Source: Candidatus Avitreponema avistercoris (GTDB lineage Bacteria > Spirochaetota > Spirochaetia > Treponematales > Treponemataceae). From it: a stretch of 60,909 bases of DNA. Positions within the stretch are counted from its first letter, which is position 1, and each line of letters starts with the position of its first letter. Shown here piece after piece: positions 17,853-25,983 of the stretch. The stretch spans positions 1 to 60,909 of the forward strand of contig JADIMS010000055.1 of assembly GCA_017694555.1 (NCBI GenBank), written 5' to 3'. The translations under genes and the position numbers were made by a program. A model generated the notes under the pieces. That model saw nothing but the letters and a program-made list of their open reading frames with translations, did not search any database and was not told the DNA's origin.

Positions 17853-18377
17853 ATGGACGGATACCGGAACGAAGCGTTGGATGCGCTTTCCCGTGAAGAT
17901 TTGGCGCGGCTGCTTGCGGTTTACGCCAAAAATATGCTGGCGCTGGACGGCGTGTGGTTTCAGTCTGTGGAGCGGAAGTCCGGTATGGACGCGGCTATGT
18001 TCCACGACGTGGAAGCCTGGAGCCGTTTTACGGTGACGGAAGCCCGCCGCATCAAAGCCTTTCTCGGGCTGCCGGGGAATTCCGGGCTGGACGGGCTGGA
18101 AGCGGCGCTGAAGCTGCGTTTTAACGCCAATATCAACCGCTGGCAGATTACGCGGACGGCGCATACGCTCGTGTTCCGCAACCTGGAATGCGCTGTGCAG
18201 GCGGCCCGGAAACGGAAAGGAATGCCGCTGCATCCCTGCAAGCCCGCCGGAATGGCGGAATATGCCGGTTTTGCGGCGGAAATTGACAGCCGGATTACCT
18301 GCCGCTGCCTGAGCTGTTTCCCGGACGCCCCGGAAGACGGATGCGGCTGTGCGTGGGAATTTACGCTTGCGGAGTAA
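17853..18377 (+). CDS. Conserved-looking protein of unknown function with C-terminal cysteines
   Basis: The 174-residue soluble protein has no signal peptide. The C-terminal third carries a cysteine set (Cys in HPCKPAG, then CRCLSCFPD and CGCAWEF) that looks able to bind a metal or an Fe-S cluster. The first part has VYAKNMLALDGVWFQSVE. I have seen similar proteins annotated as a domain of unknown function (possibly DUF6125) in anaerobes, but I cannot confirm the family from sequence alone. It has its own promoter and its own terminator, so it is a one-gene unit. Confidence 0.72.
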   Translation: MDGYRNEALDALSREDLARLLAVYAKNMLALDGVWFQSVERKSGMDAAMFHDVEAWSRFTVTEARRIKAFLGLPGNSGLDGLEAALKLRFNANINRWQITRTAHTLVFRNLECAVQAARKRKGMPLHPCKPAGMAEYAGFAAEIDSRITCRCLSCFPDAPEDGCGCAWEFTLAE

Positions 18378-18401
18378 ACGGCTCTTTTTCAGCCGTTTTT
18401 T
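18376..18401 (+). terminator. Rho-independent terminator of the 17853 gene
   Basis: AAACGGCT (18376-18383) pairs with AGCCGTTT (18391-18398), with a seven-base loop, and continues into a T run. The stem begins inside the TAA stop codon of the plus-strand gene, and the TGA stop of the convergent gene begins at its loop. Confidence 0.85.
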
Positions 18402-19087
18402 CCCGGCCGCCAGAGAATCTTGAATTTGATGCCGAAGCGCAGTCCGCTGCGGATATAATTTTCCGCATCCCGGATGCGCTGGGTATTGAGCACCAGAAAG
18501 CCGTAGCTGGCGTAAAAATCCAGCATAACCAGATTCAGGACATTCTGCTTCCAGCCCAGAATCGGCGAAACGGACAGCAGCGCGTCCATCGGTGGATTGG
18601 GCAGCGTCTCGCCCCGGAAATAATTGAGGAAATCCGCCGTGAATCCCAATCCGGCATAGAATTTATCCAGTCTGGCGGAAAACGGATAACAGTTGGCGTA
18701 TACCGAAGCGGTAACGCCGATGCAGTCTGTTTGCGGCTGCGGAATCCGGAAATACATGATGCCCGCCATGCCGCGCAGGGAAAAATGGTCCACAATGAGC
18801 TGTTCGTAGTTCATCCCGAACGAAAAACCCTTATTGCGGATTCCCTGCAAAAAATAGCCCAGATCGAAAGACAGGACGTTCGTGACTTCTTTTTTTTCCG
18901 GCTCTGCCCGTCCGTCCCCGCCATCCGGATTCTGCGCAGCCTGCGGTGCGTTGCCCGCCGGTTGTGCCGGAACCGCTTCCGGCGGCGCAGTTTCCCCGGC
19001 TTCTGCTGCATACAGCGGGATTTCTGCTGCGGAAAGGAAGAGAAAAGCCGGCATAAAAATCAGAAAAAGCGCCGTTTTGCCGGTCAT
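18389..19087 (-). CDS. Predicted outer-membrane beta-barrel protein (unknown function)
   Basis: The 232-residue precursor has a signal peptide (hydrophobic core about residues 6-21, cleavage near residue 28), then a Pro/Ala/Glu-rich linker to about residue 67. The remaining 165 residues alternate polar and hydrophobic residues in short strands (for example VLSFDLGYF, FSFGMNYEQL, FYAGLGFTADF, LDFYASYGFLVL), the pattern of a small outer-membrane barrel. It resembles proteins that treponemes encode in numbers, but I cannot assign a family. It ends KILWRPGKNG rather than with an aromatic residue. The flavodoxin gene upstream ends 18 bases before it. Confidence 0.7.
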   Translation of the reverse strand: MTGKTALFLIFMPAFLFLSAAEIPLYAAEAGETAPPEAVPAQPAGNAPQAAQNPDGGDGRAEPEKKEVTNVLSFDLGYFLQGIRNKGFSFGMNYEQLIVDHFSLRGMAGIMYFRIPQPQTDCIGVTASVYANCYPFSARLDKFYAGLGFTADFLNYFRGETLPNPPMDALLSVSPILGWKQNVLNLVMLDFYASYGFLVLNTQRIRDAENYIRSGLRFGIKFKILWRPGKNG

Positions 19088-19105
19088 ACGCCTCCGGGGC
19101 CGGAT

Positions 19106-19633
19106 TTATGCAGAATGGTTGACCAGCGCAGCTTCTACCCAGGCCGCCAAAGCCTGGAAGTCCTGCTGATCCGGGTGGGTTTTCGCTGCCTTGTAATTCT
19201 CGATCAGGCGGAGAACCCGTTCGTTTTCCGGATCCCGCTTTAATTCTGCCTGATACCGCTGCAATACGTCCGGGGCGATTTTCCCCATACAGACGAAAGG
19301 TTTTTCCAGCGTGCAGCTTTTGTGTACCAGCTGTCCGACAGCGGTAAGAATCCGCTGGAAATACACTTCGCTGCCGCCGAATCCGGCTGTACCGAACAGC
19401 GCTACAGTTTTTTTGCGCAGTGCCTGGAGAAATTCGGCGCTGACCGGATCGCATGAACCCCGGTAAACCCAAAATCCGGCGAATACAATTTCTGCATCCC
19501 GGACAGCCGCAGCCGGTACGGATGTACATTCGCCGAAAAACAGGCAGTCTTCCGCCGGCAGCACGGTCCGCATACGCTCGGCCAGCGCGCGGGTATTTCC
19601 GGTTTGGCTCGAATACGCGATAAGATATTTCAT
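19106..19633 (-). CDS. Flavodoxin-family protein
   Basis: The 175-residue protein starts MKYLIAYSSQTGNTRALAERM, with the SSQTGNTR phosphate loop that binds FMN. Further fold features are the VFAGFWVYRGSCD and VALFGTAGFGG segments at the flavin edge. The C-terminal third (from about residue 110) is longer than in a minimal flavodoxin and is helical. It probably shuttles electrons to a reductase. I chose the ATG at 19633 because it lies six bases past TATAGT and begins the family motif; the frame upstream is not homologous. Confidence 0.86.
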   Translation of the reverse strand: MKYLIAYSSQTGNTRALAERMRTVLPAEDCLFFGECTSVPAAAVRDAEIVFAGFWVYRGSCDPVSAEFLQALRKKTVALFGTAGFGGSEVYFQRILTAVGQLVHKSCTLEKPFVCMGKIAPDVLQRYQAELKRDPENERVLRLIENYKAAKTHPDQQDFQALAAWVEAALVNHSA

Positions 19634-19639
19634 AACCGG

Positions 19640-19645
19640 ACTATA
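19640..19645 (-). promoter_or_regulatory. -10 element TATAGT, leaderless start of the flavodoxin gene
   Basis: On the minus strand TATAGT is followed by CCGGTT and the ATG at 19633. TTGCGC stands 17 bases further upstream as a weak -35. There is no SD sequence. Confidence 0.55.
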
Positions 19646-19730
19646 GCGCAAAACAGGAAATTGCGCAACGGAACGCGCCTGCGTGCAAACATGGTCCTGC
19701 CGCGCCGGATGTTTTCCGGTTCGTTTTCTT

Positions 19731-19759
19731 TTGACAAAATCCGGGGAAGGATTCATAAT
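19731..19759 (+). promoter_or_regulatory. Promoter of the sugar ABC transporter operon
   Basis: TTGACA (19731-19736), a 17-base spacer and CATAAT (19754-19759) form a near-consensus sigma-70 promoter 27 bases upstream of the GTG start, leaving room for the SD GGAGGG. Confidence 0.82.
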
Positions 19760-19786
19760 AAAATTTCCGCGCATGGAGGGATCGCA

Positions 19787-21337
19787 GTGTCAGACAATTT
19801 TTTGGAGATGAAGGGAATTTCAAAGATCTTTCCCGGTATGAAAGCGTTGGACAATGTGGATTTGCAGGTTGACCGCGGGGATATCCACGTGCTGGCCGGT
19901 GAAAACGGCGCAGGAAAATCCACATTGATTCATATCCTCAACGGCGGTATTCCGTACGGCGAATACGGCGGGCAGTTTTCCCTGGACGGAAAGCCGTGCC
20001 AGTTTCACAGCGTCCGGGAAAGCGAACGCGCCGGTATTGTGGTGATTCATCAGGTCCCGGCTTTGATTCCGGATCTTTCCGTAGCGGAAAACGTGTTTCT
20101 TGGCAACGAACGCCGCGGATTTCTCGGCATCAATTGGGGGGAAACATACCGTACTGCGGCTGCGCTGCTGAACATGGTGGGATTTACCGGCAGCCTGTCT
20201 GTCACCGTGGAAAACCTGTCGCCCGCCGAACGCCAGTTGGTGGAGCTGGCAAAAGCCATCGGGAAAAACGTCAAGCTGCTGATTCTGGACGAGCCGACTG
20301 CCGCGCTGAATGAAACCGAAACAAACCACCTGCTGAATTTGCTGGTAAACCTGAAATACGACGGGATTACGACGGTTCTCGTTTCCCACAAAATCCGGGA
20401 AGTTGCCCGCGTGGCGGATAAAATCACCGTTCTGCGCGACGGTGCGAAAATCGAAACCTTTGAACGCTCTGAAACCGGTCCGGCCTTTGACGAAGACATG
20501 ATCCTCAAAACGCTGGTCGGCCGCAGTCTGGAAGAGCGTTTCCCTTCCCGGCGCACCGGACCCGGCAATGTGCTGGTCGAAATCCGGGACTGGACCGTGT
20601 ATAATCCCTGGCTGGAAAACCGGAAAGACTGCGACGGCGTCAATCTTACCGTGCGCAGGGGGGAAATCGTCGGGCTGGCCGGCCTGATGGGGTCCGGGCG
20701 CTCCGAGTTTATCCGCAGTGTGTTCGGCAAAAGCTACGGCCGCAACGTTTCCGGCAGCATTTTCCTGGACGGACGGCAGGTACACTTGAATTCCACGCGG
20801 GACGCTATCCGGCACCACATTGCGTATATTTCGGAAGCCACAAAAGAACGCGCCCTGCTGCCTGACGAATCCGTTGCCTCAAACATTACGCTGGCAAACC
20901 TGGACCGCGTCAGTTCCCTTTTTGTCATCCGCCGGATGAAAGAACGGGTCGCCGCCGAGAAATACCGGCGCGAGCTGGGAATTAAGAGTCTGGACGTCGC
21001 CCAGCCGGTGAAGATGCTGTCCGGCGGAAGCCGCCAGAAAGTCCTGCTCGGGAAATGGCTGTTTACCAATCCGGATTTCCTGATTCTGGATGAACCGACC
21101 GGCGGCGTGGATGTCGGTTCCAAATTCGAGTTTTATTCTATTATTAGCAATCTGGTGGACGAGGGAAAAGGCGTTTTGATGATTTCTTCGGAAATGTCGG
21201 AGCTGGTCGGGATGTGCGACCGGATTTATGTGATGAGCGAAGGCCGCATCGTCGGCGAACTGGCAAAAAGCGAAGCCTCCCAGGAAGCAATCATGGATTG
21301 TATCCTCCGGGCAGGCAGAAGGAATAGAGGGGAATAA
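19787..21337 (+). CDS. gguA: Sugar ABC transporter ATPase, two NBDs (GguA/XylG type)
   Basis: The 516-residue protein has two ATP-binding domains in tandem, as in RbsA, MglA and GguA. NBD1 has Walker A GENGAGKST and Walker B LLILDEPTAAL with a degenerate signature (LSPAERQ). NBD2 has the degenerate Walker A GLMGSGRSE typical of this family, signature LSGGSRQK and Walker B LILDEPTGGVDVG. I chose the GTG at 19787 because GGAGGG lies seven bases upstream and the following residues SDNFLEMKGISKIFPG are the family N-terminus. The best match from memory is the multiple-monosaccharide transporter GguA/MmsA, so pentoses or hexoses are likely. No periplasmic binding protein gene is adjacent, which is unusual. 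Confidence 0.9.
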   Translation: MSDNFLEMKGISKIFPGMKALDNVDLQVDRGDIHVLAGENGAGKSTLIHILNGGIPYGEYGGQFSLDGKPCQFHSVRESERAGIVVIHQVPALIPDLSVAENVFLGNERRGFLGINWGETYRTAAALLNMVGFTGSLSVTVENLSPAERQLVELAKAIGKNVKLLILDEPTAALNETETNHLLNLLVNLKYDGITTVLVSHKIREVARVADKITVLRDGAKIETFERSETGPAFDEDMILKTLVGRSLEERFPSRRTGPGNVLVEIRDWTVYNPWLENRKDCDGVNLTVRRGEIVGLAGLMGSGRSEFIRSVFGKSYGRNVSGSIFLDGRQVHLNSTRDAIRHHIAYISEATKERALLPDESVASNITLANLDRVSSLFVIRRMKERVAAEKYRRELGIKSLDVAQPVKMLSGGSRQKVLLGKWLFTNPDFLILDEPTGGVDVGSKFEFYSIISNLVDEGKGVLMISSEMSELVGMCDRIYVMSEGRIVGELAKSEASQEAIMDCILRAGRRNRGE

Positions 21338-21338
21338 C

Positions 21339-22517
21339 ATGTTCGGAATTACTGCAATCAAAAAATCCATGAAGGAGCACAGCGCCATTTTTTCACTGGT
21401 CGCCGTCGTCTTGTTTTTCCAGATTCTGCTGGCGGCAACGGGCAATGGAACGCAAATTAATCCGGTCAACATCGCAAGTTTGATCCGGCAGAACGCGTAT
21501 GTCGTGATTCTGGCGATTGGTATGATGATTTGTATTCTGACCGGAGGAAACATCGATTTGTCGGTCGGTTCGGCAATGGGTATGCTTTCCGCGATGATTT
21601 CGATTCTGATGGGGCAGCTGGATTTGAATACGCCGGTTTCGCTTCTGTTGATCCTGCTGTGCGGTGTTGCCCTTGGCGTCTGGAACGGTTTTTGGATTGC
21701 CGTTATGCGCGTCCCTTCGTTTTTGGTTACGCTGACCGGTATGTTCATGTGGCGCGGGCTTTCGCTGATTCTTCTGCGCGGCGCGAATATTTCGCAGGTT
21801 CCCGAACACAAGGTTGCGTTTTTGTCTTCGTATATTGCGCCGGCCGGCGCTTCGGCCATGGCGGTATGTCTGGTTGCAGGCGTGCTGTTTTGTGTTATCT
21901 ATATTACTGTCTGTCTGATGGAACGGGTGCAGCGGCGCAGGCTTGGCAGCGCGTTTTTTATGGAATCCAATCTGTCGTTTGTTTTCCGGCTGGCGGTGAT
22001 TTCGCTCGTGACGCTCTGGCTGTGCTATACGCTGGGCCGCACGCAGGGTTTTTCGTTTGTCTTCCTGCTGATGGTTGCGGTTGTCCTGGTGTACAGCTTC
22101 TACACCCAGCGCACGGTTCCGGGACGCCACATTTACGCCATGGGCGGCAATGAACGCGCCGCAAAGTTTTCCGGTATCAATACGCGGCGGATTCTGTTTT
22201 CCGCTTATGCAAACATGGGGCTGCTGACGGCAGTGGCCGCCATCATTTCCATCGGCCGCTTTAACTCGGCGTCTTCAGCAGATGAACCGCTGATCAATAC
22301 GTTCGGCGCCTGCTTTGTCGGCGGCGTGTCGGCTTACGGCGGCGTGGGAACCGTTTCCGGTGTGGTTGCCGGCGCGGTGTTTATGATGCTGTTCAATAAC
22401 GGAATGTCCATCATGGGCGTACCGACAAACTGGCAGCGTGTGATTCAGGGGCTTGTGCTGCTGTTTGTGCTGGCAATGGATATTGTCCTCAAGAAGCGTT
22501 CCGGCCGTCAGAACTGA
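21339..22517 (+). CDS. gguB: Sugar ABC transporter permease (GguB/XylH type)
   Basis: The 392-residue inner-membrane permease partners the preceding ATPase; its ATG follows the upstream stop by one base. It has about ten hydrophobic segments. Diagnostic stretches are LAIGMMICILTGGNIDLSVG near residue 60 and VFMMLFNNGMSIMGV near the C-terminus, as in BPD_transp_2 permeases. An extra hydrophobic segment region between about residues 170 and 250 is typical of the longer GguB/XylH form. The transport domain would need a periplasmic sugar-binding protein, which is not encoded here. Confidence 0.9.
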   Translation: MFGITAIKKSMKEHSAIFSLVAVVLFFQILLAATGNGTQINPVNIASLIRQNAYVVILAIGMMICILTGGNIDLSVGSAMGMLSAMISILMGQLDLNTPVSLLLILLCGVALGVWNGFWIAVMRVPSFLVTLTGMFMWRGLSLILLRGANISQVPEHKVAFLSSYIAPAGASAMAVCLVAGVLFCVIYITVCLMERVQRRRLGSAFFMESNLSFVFRLAVISLVTLWLCYTLGRTQGFSFVFLLMVAVVLVYSFYTQRTVPGRHIYAMGGNERAAKFSGINTRRILFSAYANMGLLTAVAAIISIGRFNSASSADEPLINTFGACFVGGVSAYGGVGTVSGVVAGAVFMMLFNNGMSIMGVPTNWQRVIQGLVLLFVLAMDIVLKKRSGRQN

Positions 22518-22536
22518 CCGCCAAAACCGTTGTTTG

Positions 22537-22575
22537 TCCGCGCCGGGTATGTTCCCCGTGCGCGGATTTTTTTTT
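22537..22575 (+). terminator. Rho-independent terminator of the sugar ABC operon
   Basis: TCCGCGC (22537-22543) pairs with GCGCGGA (22560-22566), with a further CGGG/CCCG inside, followed by nine T residues. Confidence 0.88.
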
Positions 22576-22583
22576 GCCGCCGT

Positions 22584-23090
22584 TTACCGGGCGGACGGTT
22601 TTTTTGTCCCTTTGCCTTTTGCCGCCGGTTTTGCGGCGCTGCCGGATGTTCCTTCCCCGCCTTCTTCGTTTCCGCACAGGTTGCCGTACATCCGTTTGAG
22701 CGCGGCTTCAATGCCGGCGGTTTCCGTTTTGGAGAATCCGGCCAGCAGCGATTTGCGGTGGGCGGACAGGCATTTTTCGTTCTGTTTCCGCATTTCTTCG
22801 CCTTTTTCCGTCAGGGAAACCTTTTTGGAAGACCGTCCGCGGTCTTTGGTTTCTGTAGAAACGAGGCCGCGCGCTTCCATCCGTTTCACGATGCCGGTAA
22901 CCGTGGGGTGGGATACGGCAAAAAAGATTTCCATATCCCTTTGTGTGGCAGTTTTCCCCGGTCTGGATTCCAAAAAGTCGAGGACCCGCGACTGTGTTTT
23001 GGTCAGCCCGTTTTCCCGCAGTTCGGCGGCGTTCAGTTTTTCGAGTGTTTCGCTGATCCGTTTGAGGTAAAAGCCCAAGTCTTGTTTCAT
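22584..23090 (-). CDS. MarR-family transcriptional regulator
   Basis: The 168-residue protein has the MarR winged helix-turn-helix: LTKTQSRVLDFLESRPGKTATQRDMEIFFAVSHPTVTGIVKRMEARGLV covers the DNA-binding helices and DRGRSSKKVSLTEKG the wing. The C-terminal tail of about 30 residues is Gly/Lys/Ala rich and likely disordered. The ATG at 23090 has CAGGAG upstream. A palindrome covers its own -10 region, so it is probably autoregulated. It lies between the sugar ABC operon and the GH1 gene, and could control either, but it shares no visible site with them. Confidence 0.9.
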   Translation of the reverse strand: MKQDLGFYLKRISETLEKLNAAELRENGLTKTQSRVLDFLESRPGKTATQRDMEIFFAVSHPTVTGIVKRMEARGLVSTETKDRGRSSKKVSLTEKGEEMRKQNEKCLSAHRKSLLAGFSKTETAGIEAALKRMYGNLCGNEEGGEGTSGSAAKPAAKGKGTKKPSAR

Positions 23091-23105
23091 CGTGTATTCT
23101 CCTGT

Positions 23106-23123
23106 GTTTGCAGTATAGCAAAC
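23106..23123 (-). promoter_or_regulatory. Palindromic operator over the marR -10
   Basis: GTTTGC (23106-23111) and GCAAAC (23118-23123) are perfect inverted arms around AGTATA, which reads TATACT, a good -10, on the minus strand. The placement fits autorepression by the MarR protein. Confidence 0.65.
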
Positions 23124-23255
23124 TTGCAACAGGATAGTGTGTTAAGATTACATTAAGATTTTCCGTTCCGCCTCCGGGGAATCCTTTGCGCGTTCCGGCC
23201 GGACGGACACTGCAGAAAAGCGGATTGCGCGGCAGGAACAGAAGCGGGCTGCGGT

Positions 23256-23290
23256 AAAATAAAACCGCCGCGCCTTCTGCACGGCGGTTT
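23256..23290 (-). terminator. Rho-independent terminator of the GH1 gene
   Basis: On the minus strand AAACCGCCG pairs with CGGCGGTTT (23262-23270 with 23282-23290) and is followed by a T-rich tail (TTATTTTA). It begins seven bases past the GH1 stop. Confidence 0.85.
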
Positions 23291-23296
23291 GTCCGC

Positions 23297-24667
23297 TCAG
23301 GTTTTGGACAGCGAAGCGCCGTTTGTCCGTGCAACTTCGCCGTACCAGAGCGCCGAGTCTTTGAGGATACGCTCCTGCGTGCCGTAATCGACATACACCA
23401 GCCCGAAACGGTCGCGGTAGCCGAACGACCACTCGAAGTTGTCCAGCAGGCTCCAGCAGAAATAACCTTCGGCCTGGATTTTGTCTTCGGTGACGGCTTT
23501 TTCCAATCCGGAAAGGCAGCGGGCCAGATAATCGATGCGGTCCGGGTCATGCACTTTTCCGTCGCGGTGAACCCAGTCGGCTGCCGCCATGCCGTTTTCA
23601 GTGACCACAACCGGCTTTTTGTAGCGTTCATAAAGGAAACGCGGTCCCCAGCGGAGGATCTCCGGCTCAAACCCCCACAGGTTGGCGGTGTGCGCTTCCC
23701 CCGTTTTTGGCGGCGCCAGTTCCGGCAGTCCGTCCGTATGTACGCGGAAGCGTTTCCCCTGGTAAATGTTGATGCCGAAAAAATCCAGCGGCCGCGAAAT
23801 GAGCGCCATATCGTTTTCCCATCCGGCGGGAAGCCCTTTTTCCAGACGCTCCAACAAATCGGAAGGATATTCGCCCAAATACAGCGGGTCTGCAACCATC
23901 GTGATGTTCCACAGGATGGGAACTTCCGGTTTGGCACAGAACAGGGCTACGCGGGCTGCTGCAATGCACTCTTCGGTTTCTTCGGCAGGAACAGCGGACT
24001 GCATGGTGGAAACATATCCGATACGGAAGCGGTCCCCGCCTGCGGCCCGCAGGACGTCCGCCGCTTTCCCGTGTGCAATGAGGGAGTTGTGTACGCAGCG
24101 GATGATTTCCGCTTCCGGCAGAATATAACCGGGGGCATGGCTTCCGTCCCCGTAACCCAACCCGAGGAAGCATTGCGGTTCGTTGAACGTAATCCAGTGC
24201 GTAACCCGGTCGCCGAGGCATTTCACGACGGCTTCGGTATATCCGGCAAACCAGTTTCCGATGTCCGGATTCAGCCAGCCGCCGCGCAGCGCAAGTTCCT
24301 GCGGCAAATCCCAGTGGTAAAGCGTGATCCACGGCGTAATTCCGGCTTCGAGCAATTCGTCCGTCAGCCGGGAATAGAAATCCAGTCCTTTCGGATTCAC
24401 TGCACCGGTCCCGTCCGGCAGAATTCTGGGCCAGGCAGTAGAAAACCGGTAAGCGTTTATGCCCATTTGTTTCATGAGCGATACGTCTTCTTTATAGCGG
24501 TGGTAATGGTCGCATGCGGTGCGGCCCGTGTCGCCGCAGGAAACCTTCCCGGGGGTTTCCGAGAATACGTCCCACACGGAAGGTTTCCGTCCGTCTTCGT
24601 TCCATGCGCCTTCAATCTGATAGGAAGCGGCTGCGGCTCCCCATGTGAAATGTTCAGGAAATGCCAT
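23297..24667 (-). CDS. GH1 family beta-glucosidase
   Basis: The 456-residue cytoplasmic enzyme hydrolyses beta-linked glucosides such as cellobiose. It opens with FTWGAAAASYQIEGAWNEDG, the GH1 N-terminal signature. The acid/base is Glu163 in TFNEP and the nucleophile is Glu357 in VTENG. There is no signal peptide and no PTS phospho-sugar site pattern that I can identify, so free disaccharide rather than the phosphate is the likely substrate. AGAGG precedes the ATG. A palindrome about 70 bases upstream suggests control by a LacI- or GntR-like regulator. It could work with the sugar transporter at 19.8-22.5 kb. Confidence 0.96.
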   Translation of the reverse strand: MAFPEHFTWGAAAASYQIEGAWNEDGRKPSVWDVFSETPGKVSCGDTGRTACDHYHRYKEDVSLMKQMGINAYRFSTAWPRILPDGTGAVNPKGLDFYSRLTDELLEAGITPWITLYHWDLPQELALRGGWLNPDIGNWFAGYTEAVVKCLGDRVTHWITFNEPQCFLGLGYGDGSHAPGYILPEAEIIRCVHNSLIAHGKAADVLRAAGGDRFRIGYVSTMQSAVPAEETEECIAAARVALFCAKPEVPILWNITMVADPLYLGEYPSDLLERLEKGLPAGWENDMALISRPLDFFGINIYQGKRFRVHTDGLPELAPPKTGEAHTANLWGFEPEILRWGPRFLYERYKKPVVVTENGMAAADWVHRDGKVHDPDRIDYLARCLSGLEKAVTEDKIQAEGYFCWSLLDNFEWSFGYRDRFGLVYVDYGTQERILKDSALWYGEVARTNGASLSKT

Positions 24668-24723
24668 AATTACCTCTGCTGCAAGAGTATACGGGCAGCC
24701 GGAAAAAGTAAAGCCTTTTTCGT

Positions 24724-24748
24724 AATAAATTGAATGCGGAAATTTATT
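24724..24748. promoter_or_regulatory. Inverted repeat upstream of the GH1 gene (candidate operator)
   Basis: AATAAATT (24724-24731) and AATTTATT (24741-24748) are perfect arms with a nine-base spacer; with one mismatch the arms extend to eleven (CGtAATAAATT and AATTTATTgCG). The site is 57-81 bases upstream of the beta-glucosidase start. It lies between a lipoprotein gene end and the GH1 start, so it most likely controls the GH1 gene. A TATACT lies at 24686-24691 on the minus strand. Confidence 0.6.
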
Positions 24749-24793
24749 GCGTCCCGCCGTATGCCCCTGCGGCCGCCGCCGTCCTTTTGTATG

Positions 24794-25834
24794 CTAATAT
24801 ACGCCGTTGTCCGTATACCGGGCGGTGACTTCCCCGTTTTTGGTTTGTACGGCGAACCAGCGCGGCGGGTTTTTGGCTGCGGGCGTTCCGTTGCCGGGGG
24901 CGAAAAATACCCAGTGACCGTCCGGCAGTGAAACGGGGAATACAGCTTCCGTTTCTGCGGCGCTGTTTTCCGGACTGAGCCTGAGAATGTGCGAGGGGAA
25001 CAGGGAAAGCAGGACGAGGGTCTCCGGCTGTGTCCGGAGGATTCCGGGAGGAACGGTGACCTGCGTTTCCGTGCGCGGAAGACTGGCGGCCTTCCAATAC
25101 ATGGACGGATTGCGCGCGGCAAAAGCAGAGCGGAATTTTTCCCCGTCGAGGAGCAGCGGACAGGGGACGCTCTTTGCGCCGCCGCGCAGATGGCTGTCGA
25201 ATTTTGTCCAGTTGAACGAACGGATCAGACGCTGTGTGTTTCCGTCCGGCCCGCCGGCGTTTGCGGTCAGGATATCCCGGACTGCGGCAGCTGCGGCGCC
25301 GCGGTAAAAGTCGGCTTCCAGCACGGCGGCAACTGCGGAGCCGGAAAAAAAAGAACGCACCGCGCTGTTTTTTTGCCTGCAATGGAAAGGATAAAGCGCA
25401 CCGACGGCGGGTACAGCGTCCTGCGGCAGCTGCCCGCCGGGAAACTCCGGAATGAGAAACACGGCTTCTATGCTGCCGCCGGAAAAGCGGATGCGGAACC
25501 GTCCGTCCGGACTGCGTTCTTCGCAGAACCCGCCGTCCGGGGATATGCGGCGCAGCGTCCACGCCGGAGGGGCAAGCCCGGCTGCGGAAAGCGCTTCCCG
25601 GACTTCCGGGGCAACCGAAATTTCCACGGTATCCGGATATTCCCCGGCGTCCGTGATTCCGCCGAACGGAAGACCTTTGCAGGCGCAGGGCAGTAAAAGC
25701 GCGGCGGACAGGAGGATAAGCCCGGCAATCCGCTGCCCGGCGCAGGAACGGTGCTTTCCCTGCGCACGGCGGCCGGTGCAAAACCGGAGGAAAAAAACGG
25801 AACCAGGTATTGCGTCTGTTGTCTTGTAGTCCAT
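24794..25834 (-). CDS. Predicted lipoprotein of unknown function
   Basis: The 346-residue protein has a hydrophobic segment ending in a lipobox-like LLLPCAC near residue 54, after an unusually long 35-residue n-region, so the true start could be internal. I do not recognise the rest. It contains no known catalytic motif; there are several Ala/Gly-rich stretches, and VFLIPEFPGGQLP and YPFHCRQKNSAV are readable blocks. Codon use matches the neighbours. It is divergent from the peptide transporter genes and is upstream of GH1 on the same strand. A role as a cell-envelope protein is inference only. Confidence 0.62.
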   Translation of the reverse strand: MDYKTTDAIPGSVFFLRFCTGRRAQGKHRSCAGQRIAGLILLSAALLLPCACKGLPFGGITDAGEYPDTVEISVAPEVREALSAAGLAPPAWTLRRISPDGGFCEERSPDGRFRIRFSGGSIEAVFLIPEFPGGQLPQDAVPAVGALYPFHCRQKNSAVRSFFSGSAVAAVLEADFYRGAAAAAVRDILTANAGGPDGNTQRLIRSFNWTKFDSHLRGGAKSVPCPLLLDGEKFRSAFAARNPSMYWKAASLPRTETQVTVPPGILRTQPETLVLLSLFPSHILRLSPENSAAETEAVFPVSLPDGHWVFFAPGNGTPAAKNPPRWFAVQTKNGEVTARYTDNGVY

Positions 25835-25967
25835 ATCCGGAATATCCGGCGGAATGCATTTTCCGCGCGTATTTCCGGTTTTTTTTGTGCCGGTTCCGGT
25901 AAAACCTGCGTACAATTTCCTGCCGGATGCGGATGCGCCGCACTTGCGTTTCCGGCGGACGTTCTGG

Positions 25968-25978
25968 TACAATAGAAT
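25968..25978 (+). promoter_or_regulatory. -10 region (TACAAT/TAGAAT) just upstream of oppC
   Basis: TACAAT (25968-25973, preceded by TGG) and the overlapping TAGAAT (25973-25978) end ten and five bases before the ATG at 25984. No SD sequence is present. TTGCGT at 25944-25949 is a weak -35 for the first hexamer. Confidence 0.5.
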
Positions 25979-25983
25979 TCTCT

